Below, in pieces: positions 44,070 to 51,631 of a DNA stretch of 64,000 nt. This stretch comes from VAZQ01 sp963841705 (lineage in GTDB: Bacteria; Pseudomonadota; Alphaproteobacteria; Rhizobiales; Xanthobacteraceae). How positions within the stretch are numbered: position 1 is the stretch's first letter; each line of letters opens with the position of its first letter. Position numbers and translations under genes: made by a program. Where the stretch lies: assembly GCA_963841705.1 (NCBI GenBank), contig CAWJDY010000074.1, forward strand, positions 68,554 through 132,553. The letters run 5' to 3'. The notes under the pieces were generated by a model, which made no database searches, was not told where the DNA came from, and saw nothing but the letters and a program-made list of their open reading frames with translations.

Positions 44070-44915
44070 ATGCGGTTTGAAGGAACGAATGCCTATGTGG
44101 CCACCGACGATCTCAAGATCGCGGTCAATGCCGCTATCGCCCTGGAGCGCCCGCTCCTGGTCAAGGGCGAGCCCGGTACCGGCAAGACCGTGCTCGCCCT
44201 GGAGATTGCCAAGAGCATCGCTGCCCCACTGATTGAGTGGCACATCAAATCCACGACCAAAGCACTGCAGGGTCTCTACGAGTACGACGCGGTGTCGCGG
44301 CTGCGCGACAGCCAGCTCGGCGACGAGCGGGTCAAGGACATTCGCAACTACATCAAGCGCGGGAAGCTGTGGGATGCGTTCGTTGCCGATGAGCGGCCGG
44401 TGCTGCTCATCGACGAGATCGACAAGGCCGACATCGAGTTTCCGAACGATCTGTTGCAGGAGCTCGATCGCATGGAATTTTTCGTTTACGAGACGGGAGA
44501 GACGATCAAGGCACGCCGGCGCCCGATTGTGGTCGTCACCTCAAACAATGAGAAGGAGCTGCCCGATGCATTCCTGCGTCGCTGCTTTTTCCACTACATC
44601 CGCTTCCCTGATACCGACACCATGCGTGCCATCATCGAAGTTCACTTCCCCGGCATAAAGCAACGTTTGGTCGCCGAGGCACTGAAGCTGTTCTACGAGA
44701 TCCGTGAGGTGCCAGGACTGAAGAAAAAGCCGTCCACCTCGGAGCTGCTCGATTGGCTCAAGCTGCTCATGGTGGAGGACGTAGGCCCGGAGATGTTGCG
44801 CGAGCGCGATCCGAAGAAGCTCATCCCGCCATTGCACGGGGCGCTTTTGAAGAACGAGCAGGATGTGCACCTGTTCGAGCGGCTCGCCTTCATGGCGCGG
44901 CGCGAGGGGCGTTGA
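44070..44915 (+). CDS. MoxR-family AAA+ ATPase without adjacent VWA gene
   Basis: The 281-residue AAA+ protein has Walker A GEPGTGKT (about residues 33-40), Walker B VLLIDEIDKADIEFPNDLL and sensor VVVTSNNEKELPDAFLRRCF. The C-terminal helical lid includes PGLKKKPSTSELLDWLKLLM. Proteins of this type usually act with a CoxE/VWA protein encoded directly after them to assemble metal enzymes or complexes. Here the next gene is a convergent FAD oxidoreductase, so the partner must be elsewhere; the coxE product at 25151-26347 is one candidate only by family. Confidence 0.88.
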   Translation: MRFEGTNAYVATDDLKIAVNAAIALERPLLVKGEPGTGKTVLALEIAKSIAAPLIEWHIKSTTKALQGLYEYDAVSRLRDSQLGDERVKDIRNYIKRGKLWDAFVADERPVLLIDEIDKADIEFPNDLLQELDRMEFFVYETGETIKARRRPIVVVTSNNEKELPDAFLRRCFFHYIRFPDTDTMRAIIEVHFPGIKQRLVAEALKLFYEIREVPGLKKKPSTSELLDWLKLLMVEDVGPEMLRERDPKKLIPPLHGALLKNEQDVHLFERLAFMARREGR

Positions 44916-44923
44916 TTGCGGCA

Positions 44924-46597
44924 TCACTGCCGGCGAGTACCGCGCTCGTCCCGCTCGCCTTGCGGCCAATCGTCCGCTGACACTTCCGGAATACGCACCC
45001 TTCCGAGCGTTGCTCCGTCCCCATAGCGCGCCGCCCCCGCGGCGTCGGCGCGGTCGCGAGCCGCGTGTCGCGGGGTTTCGACGTTCTCCGCCATGGGCTT
45101 GATCGTTTGCGCGCGATGGACGGGATCAACCGGCAGATCACCCAAGGGCGGTTCTTTGGGCAGTTGCTCGGGCGGCACAACCGCCCCGAGCTTGGCCTCG
45201 CTTTCGGGCTGATCTTCTCCGGCACGCAGGGCGGCAAGCTCCTCGGCCCGGCGAAATTCATCCTCGCGTTGCCTCGCCTGTCGCGCTGCCCAACGCTCGC
45301 GCGCGCCGAACCACCAATAATACACTTGAATGGCCGCCCGGCCCAAGGTGCCCCCCGCCCAGACCAGCTCGAATGGGGCAAAGAGGCGCCAGGAATCGTC
45401 GCCCTCCGCAATGCCTTGTGCGACCATGTTGGCGGCCATCGCGGTGGTATTGAGTCCATGACCGCCGAAGCCGCTCGCAAGCCAAAGCCCAGGCGAGAGC
45501 TCGCCGATTTGCGGCATCCGGTGCAGCGGGTTGCCGAGCAGGCCAGACCAGGAATACTCGACCTCTACATCCTCGAGTTGGGGGTAAACGCCCCTGATGT
45601 CTGCGCGCAGCCGCTGCGCAAACCTTGCTGGATCCACCTCCCAGGTCGTCGATCGTCCGGACCAAAGCAAGCGGTCGCCATCCACGATGCGGTAGTGATT
45701 GTCCGCGAGATCGGTGTCGGTCACAGCGCCGCGGTAGCTAACCGCCTCCGCAAGCTGCGCACCGAGATGCTGCGTGGTGATCACATAGCTCCACACCGGC
45801 ACCAGGGTTCCGGCGATGCGCGGCAGCAGGCGGCCGAGCTGCACATTGCAGGCAAGAACGATGTGGCTTGCCCGAACCCGGCCTGAAGGCGTCGTGACCC
45901 GCTTGCGCACGCCTGCGGGATCGATCGCCAGCGCCTGGGTGCCCTCGAAAATCCGCACGCCCGCCGCCTCTGCAGCCTCGGCGAGACCCAGCGCGTAGTT
46001 CAAGGGGTGGATGTGGAACGCCTGTGGCAGATGCAGCGCATGAAAGTAATGCCTGCTCCTGAGCACGTCGCGCACGCGTTCCGTCGGCCAGCCCTCAACC
46101 TCTGCCCCAAGCTCCTCGCGGTAGAGCTGCACGTCGGCCAACACGTCGTCTCCATTGTCAACCTTGGACACTTTCAGCCAGCCAGCCACGGGCGCAACCC
46201 CCGGCATACGCAGATCGGTGATGGCGGCGCGCACATAGTTGAGGCCCATCTCGGACAAGGCCCACAGCGCCTTCGCGTGATCGAGGCCCACCCGACTGAC
46301 GATCTTGTCCATGGATTGGGCGAAGCCCGGCAAAACAAAGCCGTCGTTGCGTCCGGAGGCGTTCCAGGCAACACGCCGGCTTTCGAGCAGCGCCACCGAC
46401 CAGCCGCGCTGGGCGAGCTCGCGCGCCGTGGTCAGGCCAGCCAAGCCGCCACCGACGACGCAGACGTCGACATCGAGGTCGAAGGTCAGCGGCCCTCGCT
46501 CCCGCGCCGGCACCATGCTGGCGGTGTACCAGGTCGCACCGTAGGACGGCCGCTCGGCAGTGTTCACGTTCCGCTTCCCCGCACGTTCGCGAGACAT
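44924..46597 (-). CDS. FAD-dependent oxidoreductase, glycine/D-amino acid oxidase family, with C-terminal extension
   Basis: The 557-residue DAO-type flavoprotein has the dinucleotide fold VDVCVVGGGLAGLTTARELA near residue 45, and the C-terminal FAD contact LWLASGFGGHGLNTTAMAAN near residue 370. It resembles gamma-glutamylputrescine oxidase-type enzymes (GATWYTASM start, GRNDGFVLPG). After about residue 425 a membrane-associating segment (AAIQVYYWWFGARERW) and a charged 120-residue tail follow that are not part of the DAO fold. The substrate is an amine or amino acid by family. It ends eight bases from the convergent MoxR gene. Confidence 0.8.
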   Translation of the reverse strand: MSRERAGKRNVNTAERPSYGATWYTASMVPARERGPLTFDLDVDVCVVGGGLAGLTTARELAQRGWSVALLESRRVAWNASGRNDGFVLPGFAQSMDKIVSRVGLDHAKALWALSEMGLNYVRAAITDLRMPGVAPVAGWLKVSKVDNGDDVLADVQLYREELGAEVEGWPTERVRDVLRSRHYFHALHLPQAFHIHPLNYALGLAEAAEAAGVRIFEGTQALAIDPAGVRKRVTTPSGRVRASHIVLACNVQLGRLLPRIAGTLVPVWSYVITTQHLGAQLAEAVSYRGAVTDTDLADNHYRIVDGDRLLWSGRSTTWEVDPARFAQRLRADIRGVYPQLEDVEVEYSWSGLLGNPLHRMPQIGELSPGLWLASGFGGHGLNTTAMAANMVAQGIAEGDDSWRLFAPFELVWAGGTLGRAAIQVYYWWFGARERWAARQARQREDEFRRAEELAALRAGEDQPESEAKLGAVVPPEQLPKEPPLGDLPVDPVHRAQTIKPMAENVETPRHAARDRADAAGAARYGDGATLGRVRIPEVSADDWPQGERDERGTRRQ

Positions 46598-46651
46598 TTT
46601 CTAGCGATGGTCTATGCTAAAGTGCCATCTGAGCAAAATCGATCTGCCGCC

Positions 46652-47179
46652 ATGCGCCTGATGTTGCTTCGACACGCGAAATCCGAGAAAGCCGAGGCCG
46701 GTATGCCTGACCGTGACCGCCGGCTCAATGCGCGCGGACAGGGCGACGCCACCACGATGGGCGCCTACATGGCACGGCACCAATTGACGCCCGATCTTGC
46801 GTTGGTCTCCACCGCTCAGCGCACCCGCGAGACCTGGGAGCAGATCGCCGCGCAGATTTCGACGCGGTCCCCCCCGATCTTCGATCGCCGCCTCTACAAC
46901 GCGGGAGGCGATGCGATCCTGCGGGTCATCGAGCAAACCGACCAGGCCGTGCACAGCCTTCTGGTCATCGGCCACAACCCCGGCCTGCACGACCTCGCCC
47001 GGAAGCTCATTGCTTCCGGCGATGTCGAAGCGCGGGAGCAGCTCAACGAGGGCCTGCCCACGGCCGGCCTCGCGGTGATCGACTTCGCCGCCGAGAGCTG
47101 GAGCAAGCTCCATCCGCACGGCGGGCGGCTCGAGCGCTTTGTCACCCCCCGCTCCTTGGCAAGCGCTGATCCCGCGTGA
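46652..47179 (+). CDS. sixA: SixA-type histidine phosphatase
   Basis: The 175-residue phosphatase of the histidine acid phosphatase superfamily has MRLMLLRHAKSEKAEAG, with the catalytic RHA of SixA, a conserved Arg in STAQRTRETWEQI, and the second His in LLVIGHNPGLHDLARKL. SixA removes phosphate from phosphohistidine proteins. The ATG at 46652 is preferred; an open frame continues far upstream across the divergent oxidoreductase gene without similarity. It is divergent from that gene with a 54-base gap. Confidence 0.88.
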   Translation: MRLMLLRHAKSEKAEAGMPDRDRRLNARGQGDATTMGAYMARHQLTPDLALVSTAQRTRETWEQIAAQISTRSPPIFDRRLYNAGGDAILRVIEQTDQAVHSLLVIGHNPGLHDLARKLIASGDVEAREQLNEGLPTAGLAVIDFAAESWSKLHPHGGRLERFVTPRSLASADPA

Positions 47180-47307
47180 CGCCATAGCCGGCCTCTCCCG
47201 CCCTGGCCGATGACCCGGCAAAAGCCAAACATGGTTTTGCTCACGCTTCCTTCGCGGACGTGGCAATATGTAGCGTTCAAAAACTCAAAAAGAGTGAGAA
47301 CGCCGCC

Positions 47308-47742
47308 ATGTACAAAAACATCCTGGTTCCGATTGATCTCGCGGATGGGGAGCTGGTGAAGCCCGCGATTGCCGCCGCTTCGATGATGGCCTCGCAATCG
47401 AACGGCTCCATTCGCCTGGTAAATGTACTGCCGCTTACACCTGTAATGCTGGCCGAATACGTGCCGCCGGACTTCGAGGTACAGCAGCGCAAGGCTGCCG
47501 AGGACGCCCTCGGGGCCATGGCCAAGGAGATCGCGGTTGCCGGCGGACCCTCATCAGCTACCGTGCGCCAAGGCGGCATCTACCAGGAGATTCTGGAAGA
47601 GGCGAAAAGCATGGGAGCCGATCTCATCATCATGACCTCGCGGCGTGCGCAGCGGCACGCAGTGCGCACCTATTTTCTCGGCTCCAATACCGGCCATGTG
47701 GTGCGCTACGCCAAATGCTCGGTGCTGGTGGTGCGGAACTGA
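47308..47742 (+). CDS. universal stress protein, UspA family
   Basis: The 144-residue protein starts MYKNILVPIDLADGELVKPA and ends with FLGSNTGHVVRYAKCSVLVV, the usual first strand and nucleotide-binding tail of UspA domains. The G-x2-G-x9-G-S/T loop is altered (SRRAQRHAVRTYFLGSNT), so ATP binding is uncertain. It would act in the cytoplasm in stress responses. The start at 47308 is chosen because family similarity begins exactly there. A palindrome lies just after the stop. Confidence 0.88.
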   Translation: MYKNILVPIDLADGELVKPAIAAASMMASQSNGSIRLVNVLPLTPVMLAEYVPPDFEVQQRKAAEDALGAMAKEIAVAGGPSSATVRQGGIYQEILEEAKSMGADLIIMTSRRAQRHAVRTYFLGSNTGHVVRYAKCSVLVVRN

Positions 47743-47758
47743 TCGCGGACTGCATCTA

Positions 47759-47803
47759 GAGCGCGTTCCCGCACTGCTGATCACAAATCATTGGAACGCG
47801 CTC
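47759..47803. repeat. extragenic palindrome between convergent genes
   Basis: The 11-base perfect arms GAGCGCGTTCC and GGAACGCGCTC are separated by 23 bases and lie between the stops of the stress-protein gene (47742) and the gmhB-like gene (47806). No T run follows, so it is unlikely to be a standard terminator. The arm sequence resembles a family of repeated palindromes in Hyphomicrobiales genomes. Confidence 0.6.
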
Positions 47804-47805
47804 GT

Positions 47806-48366
47806 TCACGATCGCGCGGGAACAGGCGTTCCAAGCTCCTCAAGGACTTGCTCTACGAAGCTCAGGAGATTGCCGCGCTTGAACAGATACGCGGAAATGC
47901 CCGCGCGCCGGGCTGCTTCCAGGTCGCTATCCTTGTCTCCGATCGCAAAACTCCCCTCTTTGTGCACCGGTAACTCACGCATTGCACGCAAGAGCATTCC
48001 CGGAGCAGGCTTGCGGTTGCTGCAGTCGCGGGCATAACGCGCAACCGTGGCCTGGGGGTGGTGCGGACAGTAGTAGAACGCGTCTATGTGGGCGCCGTGG
48101 CGGGACAGCTCCTCGTTCATCCAGGCATGCAGGGCATCGACAGCTGTTTCATCATAAAAGCCGCGCGCCACCCCCGACTGATTGGTGGTGACGATAACCA
48201 GGTACCCGGCAGTGTTCAGCGTTCTGACGGCTTCCATCGCGCCCTCGATCCAGGAGAAATCCTCTGCCCGGTGAAGGTACGCGATGTCCACGTTGAGAAC
48301 GCCGTCGCGGTCCAGGAATGCCGCGGGACGCCGGGCCGATTTGCCTGCGCCGGTCGGCGCCGTCAT
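47806..48366 (-). CDS. gmhB: HAD phosphatase, D-glycero-D-manno-heptose-1,7-bisphosphate 7-phosphatase type
   Basis: The 186-residue HAD enzyme has the nucleophile motif AAFLDRDGVLNVDIAYLH, motif II LVIVTTNQSGVARG, a zinc-binding loop YYCPHHPQATVARYARDCSN characteristic of GmhB/HisB-N proteins, and the acidic motif FAIGDKDSDLEAARRAG. It should remove the C7 phosphate in ADP-heptose synthesis for lipopolysaccharide core. No other heptose genes are adjacent. The start at 48366 (MTAPTGAGKSARR) is preferred over an upstream ATG without similarity. Confidence 0.87.
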   Translation of the reverse strand: MTAPTGAGKSARRPAAFLDRDGVLNVDIAYLHRAEDFSWIEGAMEAVRTLNTAGYLVIVTTNQSGVARGFYDETAVDALHAWMNEELSRHGAHIDAFYYCPHHPQATVARYARDCSNRKPAPGMLLRAMRELPVHKEGSFAIGDKDSDLEAARRAGISAYLFKRGNLLSFVEQVLEELGTPVPARS

Positions 48367-48385
48367 TAACTGCCTCAGCTGCGTC

Positions 48386-49213
48386 TTAACTGCCTTGTGG
48401 TCGAATGGGCGGGTTATCCGGTTTGTCCGAATTTTTCCAGCCGTTCTGTTGCGCCAGCATCTTGCGGAGATAGGCGACATTCGCTGCCGCCTCGTCGGAC
48501 GGCAAATCCGCCTGGGCGATGCCTTCCGCTTCGGCGAATTTGCCCTGCAGCCCTACGACGAGCGCCAGATTTTGCCGCACGCGGGGATCGACGCGAGACT
48601 GTGCTGCCGCTCGCCGCAATGTCAACTCCGCTCGCACGAGATCCTTGGAAAGCGCATAGGAAAGTCCGAGATTCGACAGGACCGACGGCTCGTCCGGCAC
48701 GATCCGCAGCGCCGTCGCATAGTAGCGCTGAGCCTCCTCATGCCGGCCCATTTGATCGAGGACAGCTCCTTGAACGGAGAGGATGCGCCAATCAGGCTGG
48801 TCGGGCGAGTGAGCGCGATTGAGGATTTCGAGTGCCTGCTTGTAATTGCCGACATCCGCAAGCGCCCGGCCGTAGGCACCCAGCAGCCCCGTGTGCTTGG
48901 GGTTGTGCAGCGAGGCCTGCTCGAGCACCGCGACGGCCTGAGCGCGCTGGCCGTTGCCCCGCAACGCCTGGGCGTAGTTGATGGCAGTCTCCGGATCGCT
49001 GGGATTGGCACGATAGCGCTCCCCCCAGGCATCCGCCGAGCGCCGCCAATCGGCCTCTCCCGGCGGCGCGGAAGCCATGGCGAAGGAGCCCGTCGTCTCA
49101 GTTGGCGAAGCGGTCTGGCAAGCTGTCGCCGTGAGCGAAAAGATAGCCGCAAGCGCAAGCAAGGCGAACCGCCGCATCAGTTCGGCTGGCTTGGGGTAGC
49201 TGGAAACAGTCAT
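48386..49213 (-). CDS. TPR lipoprotein, TadD-like
   Basis: The 275-residue protein has an N-terminal hydrophobic segment ending in a lipobox (AIFSLTATACQTAS, lipid on Cys32), followed by five or so TPR units (for example PETAINYAQALRGNGQRAQA, DWRILSVQGAVLDQMGRHEE, PSVLSNLGLSYALSKDLVRA). This is the layout of TadD proteins of Flp pilus systems, but no other tad genes are in the window, so the name is only a resemblance. A GAGG-type site precedes ATG 49213. It may be cotranscribed with gmhB, 19 bases downstream. Confidence 0.8.
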   Translation of the reverse strand: MTVSSYPKPAELMRRFALLALAAIFSLTATACQTASPTETTGSFAMASAPPGEADWRRSADAWGERYRANPSDPETAINYAQALRGNGQRAQAVAVLEQASLHNPKHTGLLGAYGRALADVGNYKQALEILNRAHSPDQPDWRILSVQGAVLDQMGRHEEAQRYYATALRIVPDEPSVLSNLGLSYALSKDLVRAELTLRRAAAQSRVDPRVRQNLALVVGLQGKFAEAEGIAQADLPSDEAAANVAYLRKMLAQQNGWKNSDKPDNPPIRPQGS

Positions 49214-49365
49214 TCTGGCCTCGTGAGGCCCCCCACGAGGCTCGGCAATAAAGTGTTAACCTTAACGGGCAGTTAATGCGTCAGGTCCATGTGAATGGAC
49301 CGCCGCTGTCGCTCCCTTTCCTACCCGTCTTCATTCGTCCATAGACGGCATGCTAGCTATTGAGA

Positions 49366-50751
49366 ATGCATCGGACGTTTCTGGCCCGCGGCGAAGCTGC
49401 ATCGTCGATTCCGGTGTGGTTCGTGAATGCCGCGAACTGGCGGGAGCACCGGGACAGCCTGGACGCGCCGGCGCGGGCATTCACAGATGCCGTGGGGTTC
49501 GAGCCGATCCCCGGCCGGCACCTTCTCATCGCTTCCGGCGGGGGCGGGATAGCTTGCGTCCTGTTCGCCATCGAGGAGGTTGCGGATGGCAACAAGGATT
49601 TGTTCCGGCCTGGTGCGCTCGCCGATGTGCTGCCGCCCGGCGTTTACCAATTCGCGAACGCCCCTCACGATTCGCGGCTGGCCGCACTCGCCTTCGCACT
49701 CGGCTTGTACCGGTTCACGCGATATCGCAAGCAGGCGGAAAAGGATCTGCGCCTCGAGTTGCCGGGCAACGTCGATGGCGAAGACCTTGGTCGTATCGTC
49801 GAGGGCGTCTTTCTGGCGCGCGACCTCACCAATACGCCCGCAAACGACATGGGCCCGCCGGAGCTGGAGCAGGCGGCGCGTGCGCTGGCCGACCGCCACG
49901 GCGCTGCGGTGCGCGCGATCTCCGGTGAGGATCTCATTGCGGAGAACTTCCCGCTCATCCACGCGGTCGGCCGCGCGGCGGCTCGCGCACCGCGACTGAT
50001 CGATCTTAGCTGGGGCGAGCCGACGGATCCCAGGATCACGTTGATTGGCAAGGGCGTGTGCTTCGACACCGGCGGCCTCGACATCAAACCCGAAAGCGGC
50101 ATGCTCAACATGAAGAAGGATATGGGAGGAGCGGCCGCGATGCTGGCCCTCGCCTACATGCTGATGGACCGCGGAGCCAAGATCAGGTTGCGGGTGCTCA
50201 TTCCAGCAGTCGAGAATGCGATTTCCGGCTCCGCATTCCGACCGCGCGACATCTATCGCTCGCGCGCCGGGCTTACGGTGGAAATCGGCAATACGGATGC
50301 GGAGGGGCGCCTCATTCTTGCCGATGCGCTTGCGCTCGCCGACGAGGAAGAGCCCGAGCTTATTGCCGATATGGCCACCCTGACCGGCGCTGCCCGTGTT
50401 GCGCTCGGCACCGAGGTGCCGCCGTTTTATACCGATGACGATGAGCTTGCTTCCTCGCTTGCGCGTAGCGCCGCGAACGAGAACGATCCGTTGTGGCGGA
50501 TGCCGCTGTGGCGTCCCTACGAGCAGTTGCTCGATTCCAAGGTGGCGGACATCAACAATGTTTCCTCCGTGAATTTCGGAGGGTCCATTACCGCGGCGCT
50601 TTTCCTGCGCCGGTTCGTATCGCTGGCCAAAGCCTGGCTCCACTGCGACGTCTATGCGTGGAACCAAAACGCCAGACCCGGCCGCCCCGAAGGCGGCGAG
50701 TGCCAAGCTGCACGCGCACTCTATGCCCTGCTCGCAGAGCGGTATGGCTGA
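49366..50751 (+). CDS. leucyl aminopeptidase, M17 family
   Basis: The 461-residue cytosolic metallopeptidase removes N-terminal residues from peptides. The M17 signature NTDAEGRLILADAL is intact, and the two-metal site residues are seen in LIGKGVCFDTGGLDIKP, MKKDMGGAA and VADMATLTGA-type blocks (here IADMATLTGAA). ATG 49366 is chosen over a TTG two codons upstream. The stop overlaps the start of the NlpC/P60 gene by 8 bases, so the two are translationally coupled, a common arrangement in this group. Confidence 0.93.
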   Translation: MHRTFLARGEAASSIPVWFVNAANWREHRDSLDAPARAFTDAVGFEPIPGRHLLIASGGGGIACVLFAIEEVADGNKDLFRPGALADVLPPGVYQFANAPHDSRLAALAFALGLYRFTRYRKQAEKDLRLELPGNVDGEDLGRIVEGVFLARDLTNTPANDMGPPELEQAARALADRHGAAVRAISGEDLIAENFPLIHAVGRAAARAPRLIDLSWGEPTDPRITLIGKGVCFDTGGLDIKPESGMLNMKKDMGGAAAMLALAYMLMDRGAKIRLRVLIPAVENAISGSAFRPRDIYRSRAGLTVEIGNTDAEGRLILADALALADEEEPELIADMATLTGAARVALGTEVPPFYTDDDELASSLARSAANENDPLWRMPLWRPYEQLLDSKVADINNVSSVNFGGSITAALFLRRFVSLAKAWLHCDVYAWNQNARPGRPEGGECQAARALYALLAERYG

Positions 50752-51631
50752 TACGTGTCCCACGGCACTTGATCCACGCATCACAGCCGCGCGGGAGGAT
50801 CTCGCGGCAAAGCACCTTGCCGGCAAAGTCGATGCGAAGCGCTTCGCCGAAGGCCGGCGCTATGAGGTTGGCGAGCCACAAGCGCCTGTCCGCCGGACGC
50901 CCTCCCCCGAGGCAGCGCTCGACACCGAGGCGCTCCAGGGCGAACGCGTCACCGTTTATGACCTGGACGATGAAGGCTGGGCCTGGGGCCAACTCGAGCA
51001 AGACGGGTATGTGGGCTTCTTGCCCGCAAGCGCGTTGCGCACGCCCGGGCCGGCTATGACCCATAAAGTGTCGGCGTTGCGCACCCTGATTTTCCCGGGC
51101 CCGTCGCTCAAGCTGCCGCCAACCCAATCCTTACCCCTGGGCGCGCGGCTGGCCGTGGACCGCATCGAGGAGCCGTTCGCCGTCACCTTCTCGGGCGGTT
51201 ACGCTCCCGCCAGGCATCTTGCATCCCTTGATGCAACCGAGCCGGATTTTGTTGCAGTCGCCGAGCGCTTCCTCGGGGCTCCCTATTTGTGGGGCGGCAA
51301 GACCAACCTCGGCGTGGACTGCTCCGGACTCGTTCAAGTAGCGCTGGCGGCCTGCGGTACCCCCTGCCCTCGCGACAGCGACATGCAGGAGAAGACCCTG
51401 GGCAAGCCTCCACTTCCTTCCCGCATGCTCGACCAGCTGCAGCGCGGTGACCTGTTGTTCTGGGACGGGCACGTCGCGATTGTGCGCGATCAGACCACGC
51501 TCATCCACGCCAATGCGTATCACATGGCGGTCGCCATCGAGCGCATCAGCGAGGCAGTAATGCGCATCAGGGATGCCGGAAGCGAGGTCATGAGCGTGCG
51601 TCGGCTGTCTCTTCGATCAAGCCCAGCTTAA
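50744..51631 (+). CDS. NlpC/P60 peptidase with SH3-like domains
   Basis: The 295-residue protein has N-terminal bacterial SH3-like regions (about 45-175, with GERVTVYDLDDEGWAWGQLE and DGYVGFLPASAL) and a C-terminal NlpC/P60 papain-like domain: YLWGGKTNLGVDCSGLVQVA with the catalytic Cys, and LLFWDGHVAIVRD with the His. It should cleave gamma-D-glutamyl-diamino acid bonds in cell-wall peptides. No signal peptide is seen, so a role in cytoplasmic murein-peptide recycling with the overlapping aminopeptidase is plausible. The 3-prime end overlaps the convergent helicase gene by 44 bases. Confidence 0.9.
   Translation: MADTCPTALDPRITAAREDLAAKHLAGKVDAKRFAEGRRYEVGEPQAPVRRTPSPEAALDTEALQGERVTVYDLDDEGWAWGQLEQDGYVGFLPASALRTPGPAMTHKVSALRTLIFPGPSLKLPPTQSLPLGARLAVDRIEEPFAVTFSGGYAPARHLASLDATEPDFVAVAERFLGAPYLWGGKTNLGVDCSGLVQVALAACGTPCPRDSDMQEKTLGKPPLPSRMLDQLQRGDLLFWDGHVAIVRDQTTLIHANAYHMAVAIERISEAVMRIRDAGSEVMSVRRLSLRSSPA

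Noticed and set aside
46007..46651. Long upstream extension of the sixA reading frame
   Set aside because: The extension is antisense to the FAD oxidoreductase gene; SixA similarity begins exactly at ATG 46652.
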